Positions 12,001 to 24,702 of a stretch of DNA of 64,000 nucleotides are shown piece after piece. The position numbers and the translations under genes were made by a program. Position 1 is the first letter of the stretch, and each line of letters starts with the position of its first letter. The notes under the pieces were generated by a model that saw only the letters and a list, made by a program, of their open reading frames with translations, did no database searches and was not told where the DNA came from. Source of the stretch: Caecitellus pseudoparvulus (taxonomy: Eukaryota; Bigyra: Bicosoecida); assembly GCA_965644315.1 (NCBI GenBank), contig CBFFRQ010000087.1, positions 79,724 through 143,723 of the forward strand, read 5' to 3'.

Positions 12001-15000
12001 CGAACTGCACAGTTGCTGCGGAGGACGTTCCGGACAAAGACAACAGCGACCCTGAAGCTGTTGAGTTGAGAATGTGTACTTGGCGTGCTGTGACGTGAGT
12101 GTGACCGCTATGTGCATCTCCAAAAAGAGATCCATGACTCAAAATGTTCCTCATCTGTACAGATGTCAAGTCAAAGTGGAGATGGCTCGACCCGAACGGG
12201 GGGGGGCGGGTCCATGGCCCAGCCGACACACCACAAACGGCGACAGCGTGCACTTTGCCCGATTCGACTTCAAGCCGTTTGTTTTGGTGCACCCAGCTGG
12301 CAGTCATTGTGGTGCTTCTGTTCTCAGCGATGATTACTTCTACACCTGCATAGTAGCCATCACCAGTGATGGACTCAAGCAGCGTTGGCTTGGGTGGCAA
12401 CTGCCCAAGCCAGCCCATCCGCAGAGCTCCTTCTGCGGTGACTGTGCTGAATCCAGGGTCTGTAGGTGAGAGCAGACCTTTGGATGTTGAAGAGGAGTGC
12501 TTCACAGGCGCAATGAAGATGACCTTTCCAGCAAACGTCGGCGGCAGAGCTGACTTGGCGATGGTAGCGTAGTCCGCAAGGGAAGCAACATGCATGGGCA
12601 GCATCTCCATCCCCTTGCACTGCTCAACAACTTCGCCTGGGAGAAGGTACGTGCTATATACATCCGATGCTGCAAGACATCGGATGCCATCTTGAAGTCC
12701 CAGCGCTATTTCCATATCTGAGCAGTGCGCCCAAGGGCGAGCGCTCGAAGCAGGGACAAACGAGTTGGCCAGGCCACTTGCAAAGTGTGAGTCATTTACT
12801 TGGAGTCTGTGAAGCTCAATCCTTCCAGGTGATTGCAGCAGGCTCTCTACATGGAAAGCAGATGCGTTCACTTGCACAGCAGTCAACGACATGTTCGTGG
12901 CCGTGACTTGGGCTTGGCCGCCCACCGCATGCAGAACGCTGGACCAACCCGTCGCCCGTTTCAGGGCCACGTGGCGCATGCTTACACGTGTCATTGCTTC
13001 GTCACCTGCCATGCCACAGTCTTCGGTGTGGATCATTGCCGCTTGGCCTTTGACGCTGGCATGGGTATCACGGGCGGAGAAGGCGCTAAGGGCAATGGAA
13101 GCCCGACCGGAATGCGCCGCGCAAACCCCTGCCACCTCGTGCGAGGTGGGATTCAGAGGGTCTGCACAGGAGACTTGTAGAATCGTGGAAGTGGTGCTGT
13201 GTCTGACTTGGAGCACCAGACAAGAATCCTCTGCACCAGGTCGTGTCACCACTCGACTCATAGAAGTCGGGATGCCACGCAGCGGCTTGCCAGTCCACCG
13301 GGACACGATGACATCCTGCTGCGGATCATACTCGTCGTCGAGCAGCAGCCAGGGCACCTCATTTCCCGACTCCTTCACAGCCAAAAGAGCCGCCGTCAGC
13401 ATGTCAAAGCCGTCCTCGAGCGAGAGAAGCCGCGTTCCGCTAGCGTGGCATAAGCTGCGTGCGAAGTTGACACTTAAAGTCGCTGGGATTGCAACATTCT
13501 TCAACCAAGGTGCGCCCCCCTTCGTTGTTGTTGCCCACTGCGAGAACAAGTTGCTTGCTGAATAAATCGCGGCGTCCTGCAGGTGAACCAGCTTCCCTGT
13601 CTCGGACGAGCTGCCAGGGTCTTTGCAACTTTGGACGTGCATGGCCGGCTGCCGCGACAGAGTTACATGGTCCAAGGAAACTGAATCTGCCACCACGCTT
13701 GGTGAGTGGGCAAGCGCGCGAAGAAGTGCAATGCCCGTGGTATTCCTGAGGGTCACAGATGAAATGAATGTGTTGGAATCTTGCGCACTGTCAGGGTTGT
13801 CAACAGCTAAGAGCGCTCCAAGGGCAGACTGGCTGGAGCAGTTATCGAGCGCAACTCGAGAAACTTGGGCGACTTGAACGTTGGCACCCCATACAATGCC
13901 AGGGTCTATGAACGAAACTCCTGCCACTGTAGTGTTTGAGAGATGAACCAGCTGCGCTGAGGTTGCTTGCAAGATGCGCGGCTGCAGGCCGAGTACGCCG
14001 CCTGCGGCAGACACTTGTAGGTCAGATAGCTGGCAATGGGAGATTTTCTCACATGACAGGACTGCAGGCATGCACATCGAGGTCTGCATGCGGACCCCAT
14101 GCACACGAACTGAGCCATCGACAGTGAAGGAGTTCAAGGCTGACAGAAGGCTAACAACTTCAGCATCCGGGGCAGCTGGGCATGATCCCGAGTGAACCAA
14201 CACATCATGGACTCGAACCTTGACAGCAGATGAAAACTCAGCCAAGCAAGCAGCTCCTACAGCTTGAACATGCTTCACACGCTCCAAGGCTACTGACGGC
14301 GCTGCCAGATCAAATGCGCAAGCGAAAGCACCGTGCCGCGCATCGTGGACGGTGACATTTTGCAAGACAATCTCTCCACCTGAGTATCCATGCTGTAAGA
14401 TGGCATCTCGAGATTCAGCTGTGCGTGAGAAGGCCACGTTGCGAACCAGGGCTTGGAAAGCACCGATGAAGACACCTCCATATGAAGTGCTTGACAAATA
14501 GTCAATGTATATGTTGCCAATCGCCACCCTTCCGAAGCCTGCCCCAGAGTCTGAGACGCTCAAGTGTAGCTTCGCATCAAGTTCCAGGCGAGGGTCTTTG
14601 GCAACAGGTGCACACGGGGAGATGATCTGGCATGCTTCGCTTATCTCACTTTGCGTAGCGCCCCGCAGCACGAGACTCCCTTCCCACGCTATTTCGACCA
14701 AGTATTTGATCTTGTGTTCTCCAAAAACGACCAGCTCAAGCGGAAGATCTGGGCCTGCCTCTCGATGAGCCGCAGGCACTGCTACAGCAACTGACTCCCA
14801 CCCAACGCAGACAAGGTCGTACCCTTCTTCGTCCAGCACTCTGCAGCCTGCTAAGTCGAGGTGCTTACGACCCGGGCTTGTTGCCAAGAGACCATCGAGC
14901 TCAGGAAGCACAGCAACTCGCCAGGTTCCATCTCCAGCCAAATCGAAGCGAGTGCGTTCGTGTGGACCCTCCAGAGCAAAGCCGCCTCCAATGCTGAATG

Positions 15001-16855
15001 GAGGAAATGAAGTTGTTACAACAACTGACATGTTCAGTGTCCGGGTTCGCTGAGGTTGCCAAACAGCGGGTGTTGGCCATGCAGAGGCCTTTGCCCCATC
15101 ACTTGGGGTTGCAGATGGAGAGAAAACCATGCTTGCGGACGGAGATGGGGGGGACGAGGGGGTCGGCAACATAGTTGCACGTGCAGTTTCCGAGCTAGAC
15201 GGACTAGGAACTGCAGTGGGGGATGGGGTCACGCTACGTGCCGAGGGACTCACAGAGGAAGTCAACGTTGGCGATCCTGAAGGTGAAAAAGTGGGACTAC
15301 TACTTGAGGAACTGGACGGAGATGCAGATGGCGTCACAGTCGCGGATGGAGATGCAGAGGGGGCTTTTGAGCTACTTTCAGATCCACCACCTGTACCAGA
15401 TCCTGGCAATGTGCCAGTGCCAGTGCCAGTGCCAGTGCCGCCAGGGTACGTGCCAGTGCCGCCGGGGTACGTGCCAGCGCCGGCGCCAGTGCCAGTGCCA
15501 GTGCCGCCAGGGTACGTACCAGCGCCGCCAGGGTACGTGCCAGCGCCGGCGCCAGTGCCAGTGCCGCCAGGGTAGGTGCCAGCGCCGGGGCCAGTGCCAG
15601 TGCCAGCGCCGGGGCCAGTGCCAGTGCCAGTGCCGCCAGGGTACGTGCCAGCGCCGGGGCCAATGCCAGTGCCAGTGCCGCCAGGGTACGTGCCAGCGCC
15701 GGGGCCAATGCCAGTGCCGCCAGGGTACGTGCCAGCGCCGGCGCCAGTGCCAGTGCCGCCAGGGTAGGTGCCAGCGCCGGGGCCAGTGCCAGTGCCGCCA
15801 GGGTACGTGCCAGCGCCGGCGCCAGTGCCAGTGCCGCCAGGGTACGTGCCAGTGCCGCCGGGGTACGTGCCGGGGCCAGTGCCAGTGCCGCCAGGGTAGG
15901 TGCCAGCGCCGGGGCCAGTGCCAGTGCCAGCGCCGGGGCCAGTGCCAGTGCCAGTGCCGCCAGGGTACGTGCCAGCGCCGGGGCCAGTGCCAGTGCCAGT
16001 GCCGCCAGGGTACGTGCCAGCGCCGGGGCCAATGCCAGTGCCGCCAGGGTACGTGCCAGCGCCGGCGCCAGTGCCAGTGCCGCCAGGGTAGGTGCCAGTG
16101 CCGCCGGGGTACGTGCCGGGGCCAGTGCCAGTGCCGCCAGGGTACGTGCCAGCGCCGGGGCCAGTGCCAGTGCCGCCAGCGTAGGTGATGGTACCCTTTA
16201 TACTAGGTAGATCAATGTCTGGGTCCAAGAGGCTCCTTTTTTGTCGCTTGCTGTCTTGAGGCGCGTCGGGTTGGCGCATAGCTCTCTCGGCTCGCAGTAC
16301 TTGGCTCTCAACGATGACGCATTGCGTGTGAGCCCAGAGAACTTGTACCCGGAGGACAAGCTGCTCTGCTTCACGCGGAACTCTGCATGCAGCACTTATG
16401 GAAAGTGTTCGTTGAACTTTTGTACTGTCAAGAACTTCACACTCCATCCCTGGGTTGGCTTGTTGGTGTGTGGTTTGGGCTGCGTTTCCTTCTTCATTAA
16501 CCATCACCAGCGCAGCTCCCGCCCAGAGAACTTGTTGGTTTTCAGCAACGTGCGGGTCGTCAGCTGGAAGCTGGACATTGAGTGTTTCTCTGCCACAAGG
16601 AAGGGCGGTGGCGTAGTGTGTGGTGCTGGTCTGCAGGTGGGAGTTTCGCCAGGGAAGTCACAGAGCGCAGGCACGTGCTAGGACTCACGTGAAGGCCAGC
16701 TGTTGTCCAATGCGAATTGGAGGGAGCGCCAAACGAGTCGGCGCAACACAATGCTTATTATGCTGGTAGTTAATACGTCGTCCAGTTTCCAGCGCTGAGG
16801 CGTACGTGGCGAACAGGAGGAGCGCCGCGGCGGCCGCGTTTCGCGCAAGATGCAT
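3005..16855 (-). CDS. Giant surface protein: repeats, beta-helix, Ig-like repeats, polytopic C-terminus
   Basis: Predicted cell-surface receptor or adhesin of about 4,595 residues in two exons. Exon 1 (16855-16689) gives a textbook signal peptide, [20 protein letters not shown], and ends at a GTGAGT donor in phase 2. Exon 2 is proposed to start at 16625 and is open to 3005. Approximate order in the protein: a Gly/Thr/Pro/Tyr repeat array (200-465); a Ser/Thr/Pro mucin-like stretch (465-585); a long region ending in Pmp-like beta-helix repeats such as GGALHVDAG and GGGIALTG (about 730-2265); repeated beta domains with spaced CTW/CTV cysteines (2365-3980); a Cys-rich EGF-like segment ([15 protein letters not shown]; 3990-4120); then eight or nine hydrophobic segments (4120-4500); and a basic cytoplasmic tail. 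The C-terminal module resembles TRP-like polytopic regions found behind beta-helix ectodomains in protists. Ligand and channel function are unknown. Confidence 0.8.
15400..16190 (-). repeat. Coding tandem repeat array ([14 protein letters not shown] type)
   Basis: Within the giant surface-protein gene, short GC-rich units encode variations on [14 protein letters not shown]. On the plus strand the units read GCCAGTGCC and GCCGCCAGGGTACGTGCC. There is also a higher order: about 200 bp beginning at 15576 recurs almost exactly at 15900, an offset of 324 bp. All unit lengths keep the frame. The antisense and offset frames are also open here, but only as a by-product of the repeat. Confidence 0.9.
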
Positions 16856-17048
16856 GGCTGGCAGCGGTCAAGCGAAGGTTGTGCTCCCGCGAAGCTGTGA
16901 GGGCTACTGTTGAATGCTTTGTTCACGTACTGTGCGCAGTATCTCAATTCTCCCAGCGCAAGTGGAAATTGGTGGAGGGTGGCCTCAACTGCATTGGCTG
17001 TGATGCTTCAAAGAGCCCCCATCACGGGGGGGGACTGCGCGGGGCAGC
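16856..17048 (-). promoter_or_regulatory. Promoter/5' region of the giant surface-protein gene
   Basis: This 193-bp gap separates the signal-peptide exon at 16855 from the stop of the ATP synthase gene upstream on the same strand. Read on the minus strand it contains CCAATTTCCAC near 16964-16974, a weak match to the CAATTTCCGC element found before several other genes here. Confidence 0.35.
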
Positions 17049-19760
<2,712 letters not shown>

Positions 19761-20077
19761 GTTGAATGCTGCAGGGGTTGCTCCAGCACACGGAGGGGCA
19801 CAGGGAGTGCCTGGGGGGATGACAGTCGGAGGATTTGGAAGTGGTGCGGGCAGCGGAGTGAAGCGTGGTGCGCCGTGTGTGGAGGGGGTCACAGCTCCCT
19901 GCGTGTCCGCAGCACGTGGGGGGCATCGACCAGGCTGCAGCAGGCAGAGTGCCGTTCGTGACACTTCTCTCGCGATTGACAGCCCGAACGCTGTACTCCT
20001 TGCTCACGCTCTGGGCAGCAAGGCAGCCTCGAGGGTGTGTGTCAATTTCCGCGTCCGGCCCCGCTGCACTGTGCAGC
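19761..20077. promoter_or_regulatory. Bidirectional promoter region, ATP synthase beta / NOP2
   Basis: A 317-bp gap between the divergent start codons at 19760 (-) and 20078 (+). It carries CAATTTCCGC at 20043-20052, 26 bp before the NOP2 ATG and in NOP2 orientation. That sequence matches the element seen before RAD17, the SpoVS gene and others. Confidence 0.5.
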
Positions 20078-22841
20078 ATGGGCAAGCGCAGCGGCAAGAA
20101 GCAAGGTGGAGGGCGGAGGGTCTCCTTTGGCGGCATTATGCCGGCTACTCCCAGCAAGCCCACCAGCTCTGCAGCTGGCTCCCGAACAGGTGCGTGGCAG
20201 CGCCAACTGTTACCTCGCCGGGCTTGGAGCACGATGGCGTGGAACATGGTGCTGCGCGCCGTGCACAGCTCCCGCGAAAGGCCGAAAGACGGTGCAAGTG
20301 GACAGGGAAGTCAGTGTCCGCCTGCCTTTGAGCAGCAAGAAGGGCAAGGTCCCCAAGGCGTGCGTGGGCGTGTGCGGGGCGTGTCTCGCGCTGAATGTGA
20401 GGCAAGCACGAAACGCACTCGAAACGACACGCTTTGCCGGCGCAGAGTGTTGAAGCAGCGACGTGAGAGCTGGGCCAGCGCTTCAACAGTTGGCGATTCA
20501 GATGCTCAATCGTTTGCCTCGGTGCGTGGTGCGGTGGGGTTTTCCGGAGACTACTCCTGGTGCCGGCGTCCTGGGCCTGTTCTGCCGCCTGGCCCTCGTG
20601 CGTGCCCTGGCACTGCTTGCACTCCCCCGCGCTTCGACCCTCCCACAGCACGAGTTCGACGCGGCAGACATGGCCGAAGTTGCTGCGGGGGCGCCATCCC
20701 CTGCGTGGTCCCCCGCGCTGCAAGCTGCCGTGGCAGCCGAGGAGGGCGCCAGTGACAGTGCCAGCGCCAGTGACAGTGACGGCTCACCAGCCGCTGGTGC
20801 TGGGACGGCACTGAATCGCAGCCTGGTGCTCATGTCTGCGGCAGACTCCGAGTCTAACTCGGGGTCCAGTGCGGGGTCGGCGTCCGAGTCAGGGAGTGAC
20901 TCCGAGTCAGAGTCCGAGGGGGACTCGCCCCAGGCGCCGGCAGCCCCCCCTGCTGCGTTGTTCGGCGACGATGACTCCGAGGCCTCTGACGTGGACATCA
21001 CTGCTGGCGCCGGGGAGGCCCCTGCGTGGGATGCAGTGGACTCGGACAGCGATGGCAGTGGGGGGGAGGGGGCCCCCGTGGGGCGCCTGGAGGCCCTGGC
21101 AGCCGAGGCAGAGGCAGAGGAGGCGGAGGCGGCAGCGGAGGCTGCTGAGGCGGCAGCAGACATGCGAGCACAAGTGGAGGGGGAGAGTGATGCGTTTTAC
21201 CTGCCCAGCGCGGCCGAGCTGGAGGTGGAGGCCAGCCTGCCCCCCAACCTGCCCGCCATCCGCACGCGCATGGCTGGCATCGCGGGAGTACTAGGCAACT
21301 TCAAGGCGGAGCGGCAGGTGGACCGGAGCCGGGCGGACTACTTGGCGTGTCTGGCGTCGGACATGACGGCGTATTACGGCTACAACCCCGAGCTGGTGGA
21401 GATCTACCTGGACCTGTTCTCACCCGGCGAGGCGCTTGCGTTCATGGAGGCGAATGAGGGGGGGCGCCCCATGGTCATCCGCACCAACACCCTCAAGACG
21501 CGCCGGCGCGAGCTGGCCAAAGCCCTCATCAACCGCGGCGTGAACGTGGAGCCGCTGGCGGGGTGGAGCAAGGTGGCGCTGAAGGTGTACGACGCCCCCG
21601 TGCCCATCGGCGCCACACCTGAGTACATGGCGGGGCACTACATGCTGCAAGCGCCCTCCTCCATGCAGCCCGTGATGGCGCTGGGCGCACTGCCGGGGGA
21701 CCGCGTCCTGGACATGGCCGCGGCGCCGGGCGGCAAGACGACGCACATCGCGCAGGGCATGCGCAACCAGGGGCTGCTGGTGGCCAACGACAGCAAAAAG
21801 CACCGCCTGACATCCCTGTCAGCCAACCTGCAGCGCCTGGGCGTCACCTGTGCCGTGGTGTGCAACTACGACGGGCGGGTGCTGCCCACCGTCATGACTG
21901 GGTTTGACCGTGTTCTGCTGGATGCGCCGTGTTCCGGGCTGGGCGTCGTGGGCCGCGACCCCTCCATCAAGACGCAGAAGGGGCTGGGGGATGTCACCAA
22001 GATGGCAGCCATCCAGAAGCAGCTGGGCCTGGCAGCCATCGACTGCCTGGATGCCAACAGCAAGACGCCAGGGGGTGCTGTGTTCGTGTACTCCACGTGT
22101 TCCGTGTGCGTGGAGGAGAACGAGGCCGTCGTGGAGTACTTGCTGGCCCACCGCTGCGTGAAGCTGGTGCCGCTTCACCCCGAAGGAGCTGAGGATGTCG
22201 GGGAGCCGGGGTTCATCCGGCACCGCCACCGGCGCTTCCACCCCTCCATGAACCTCACCCGCCGCTTCTACCCGCACGTGCACAACATGGACGGCTTCTT
22301 CGTGGCCAAATTCCGCAAGTACGCCAACGCCATCCCCGAAGGCGCCGCCATGCCCACTGGCAGGCGCAAGATGACACCAGTGGCACCCGGTGCCGCCCTG
22401 GCGGAGCACAGTGACAGCGCGTCGGAGGGTGCCAGTGACAGCGACGAGCCTGGTGTGGAGGCAGGCGCAGCGGCTGCTGCGTTGCAGGGGGGAGTCAAGG
22501 GTGGCAAAGGCACCAAGCGCCCCCGTGACGCGCCACGCCCTGCCCACGCCGGCAAGCGCAAGCGCAAGAGTGCCACTATTCCAGCAGCCGTGGAGGTGCA
22601 AGGGCAGGCAGCCGCTGTGGAGGGGGCGGTGCAGGCGCTGTCTGCCAAGGCGCGTGACGCAGCCAAACGCGCAGCTGCCCACAAGAGCGGCGATGCGGCA
22701 CTGGCTCGGGTGGGGCTGTCCAAGGAGCAGTTGAAGCAGGCTGTGGCAGAGGAGGCGGCAGGGGCAAAGAAGGGCTCCTCTGGGCGTAAGGGCGGCAAGG
22801 GGCGCAAGGGCGGCTCTGGCCGGCGTGCAGGGGGCAAGTGA
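20078..22841 (+). CDS. NOP2: NOP2-type rRNA (cytosine-C5) methyltransferase
   Basis: Nucleolar NOL1/NOP2/Sun-family methyltransferase that methylates a cytosine in large-subunit rRNA and is needed for 60S assembly. The start MGKRSGKKQGGGRRVSFGG is basic, as in known NOP2 proteins. Proposed exons are 20078-20189, about 20269-20369 and 20649-22841, roughly 801 residues. The first junction is in phase; the end of exon 2 is less certain because its donor (GTGTGCGG) is atypical. After an acidic Ser/Asp/Glu region come FKAERQVDRSRADYLACL, RTNTLKTRRRELAKALINRG and GATPEYMAGHYMLQ. Next are the SAM-binding AAPGGKTTHIAQ, DAPCSGLGVVGRDPS and YSTCSVCVEENE, which hold the two family cysteines, then FYPHVHNMDGFF. 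The C-terminus is a Lys/Gly-rich disordered tail. The core is complete and highly conserved. Confidence 0.93.
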
Positions 22842-23067
22842 CGCCTTTGCGCCAGCGCGGAAAACGAAGGCGCGCCCCCCCAAGTTCTGACTACCGGGGG
22901 GGGGGTCTCCCACGGCAATGCAGCCCAGAACCCGCAAACACTAACACCACTCACTTTCAGCTCCCTTCCCACTCTTCGCACCCCCCTGCAGTCCTGAGCC
23001 CCTCCGCTCAACAGCTCGCGCATCGCGTGTGTCTGGTGCCTGCACCCCTTCAACCTCCGCATCCACC
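22842..23067 (+). promoter_or_regulatory. Gap between NOP2 and ADP/ATP carrier
   Basis: 226 bp between two genes in the same direction. It holds the NOP2 3' end and the carrier promoter and 5' UTR. The last ~100 bp are pyrimidine-rich. No TATA box is apparent. Confidence 0.3.
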
Positions 23068-24477
23068 ATGCCTAAGACCAACACCGTCGAGGGCTTCCTC
23101 AAGGACCTGGCCGCTGGTACGTGCACTTTCATGCTGTTTGCAGTGTCTTCCGCTCCCTTCCAGTGCTACCTCGCGCGGGGACGGTGCTTGAACAGAGCAT
23201 GTTCCCGCCCGCGTGTTTCGCACCATCGCACCTCCCACACGCGCCCGGCCCCACACCTGCCCACCCTCGCGTCAACCTCAGGTGGCGTCGCCGGTGCCGT
23301 CTCCAAGACTGCCGTCGCCCCCATCGAGCGTGTCAAGCTGCTGCTGCAGGTACGTCGTGCGGCCTGGCGTGCCTTGGCGGGATTGCCCACGCTGCCACTG
23401 GCTCACCCTGCACTTGCCCTTCCCCACGCTGCTGCCACAGGTCCAGGACTCTGCCAAGCACATCGCTGAGGACAAGAAGTACAAGGGCATCATGGGTGCG
23501 TGCGAATGCCGTCGTTGCGCCGGGGCGTGTGCCCCTTTAGGGCCGCGGTCCCCGCGCGGCCTGGTCAATTCCCGCTCCACAAATGCCCACCCCGACACTG
23601 TCCCCCCGCGCTCCCCCCCTGCACAGACGCCTTCCGTCGCATCCCCGCCGAGCAAGGTGTGTGTCGTGCATGCCCTGTCACCGCAGCTCCCTCGTTGCTG
23701 AGGCCTGCAGCCGTCTGCGGGCATTGTTCCGTTTTGCGCCCAAGCTGACCCCCCCCCTTCACACCCCTCCTCTCAGGCATGTCCGCTCTGTGGCGCGGCA
23801 ACATGGCCAACGTGGTGCGGTACTTCCCCACCCAGGCCCTGAACTTCGCCTTCAAGGACACCTACAAGCAGATGTTCCTGGCTGGCGTGGACAAGAAGAC
23901 CCAGTTCTGGCGCTTCTTCGCCGGGAACCTGGCCGCTGGTGGTGCCGCTGGTGGCACCTCCCTGCTGTTCGTGTACCCTCTGGACTTCGCGCGTACCCGC
24001 CTGGCTGCCGACACCGGCAAGGGCGACAGCCGCCAGTACAACGGCCTGGTTGACTGCCTGACCAAGATCTACAAGGCTGACGGCGTCGCCGGCCTGTACC
24101 GTGGCTTCGGCGTGTCTCTGGGAGGTATCATCGTGTACCGCGCTGCCTTCTTCGGTGGTTTCGACACCGCCAAGGGCGCCATCTTCGAGGACCCCAAGAA
24201 GGCCCCCATCTGGGCCTCCTGGCTCGTGGCCCAGGTGGTCACCACCGTCTCCGGTGTCATCTCCTACCCCTTCGACACCGTGCGTCGTCGCCTGATGATG
24301 CAGTCCGGCATGCCCGCGGCTGAGCGCCAGTACTCTGGCACCCTGGACTGCTGGGCCAAGATCGCCGCCCAGGAGGGTGTCGGTGCCTTCTTCAAGGGTG
24401 CCTTCTCCAACATCCTGCGTGGCACTGGTGGCGCCCTGGTCCTGGTCATGTACGACGAGTTCAAGAAGCTCATGTAA
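23068..24477 (+). CDS. AAC: Mitochondrial ADP/ATP carrier
   Basis: Inner-membrane carrier exchanging cytosolic ADP for matrix ATP. Five exons join in frame: 23068-23116, 23282-23349, 23441-23495, 23627-23656 (30 bp) and 23777-24477, giving 300 residues, the normal family length. The start [17 protein letters not shown] leads into repeat 1 with [10 protein letters not shown]. Repeat 2 has [11 protein letters not shown] and repeat 3 has [11 protein letters not shown], the three Px[DE]xx[RK] signatures of mitochondrial carriers. The family-specific RRRMMM motif reads RRRLMM near 24284-24301. This is one conservative change, so I still call an adenine nucleotide carrier. Donors are mostly GTACGT or GTGCGT. 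It is convergent with RAD17. Confidence 0.95.
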
Positions 24478-24702
24478 ATGCCCAGGCCGTGGGGCTGCTG
24501 TAGCCTGCGTTGCTGGCAGTGTTGGGAACTCTGGCAGGGGGGCCTGCCACCTCACTCCGAGAGGTGTCGGGTGCAGCCCCCCCTGTCAAATGCACTGCAG
24601 AGCTGAACACCTCAACTTGCGCACGGCGGCGGAAGCTTGCTTTGTGGTAGGGGTATGGCGGGGTGCATTGCGATATGCTGCTGCTCCTGCTGCCAGTTTG
24701 GT

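Noticed and set aside
15129-16188. Plus-strand Pro/Val-rich and Cys/Gln-rich reading frames across the repeat array
   Set aside because: They are antisense frames of the [14 protein letters not shown] array kept open by its periodicity. The minus-strand frame is continuous with a 4,500-residue protein carrying recognisable domains.
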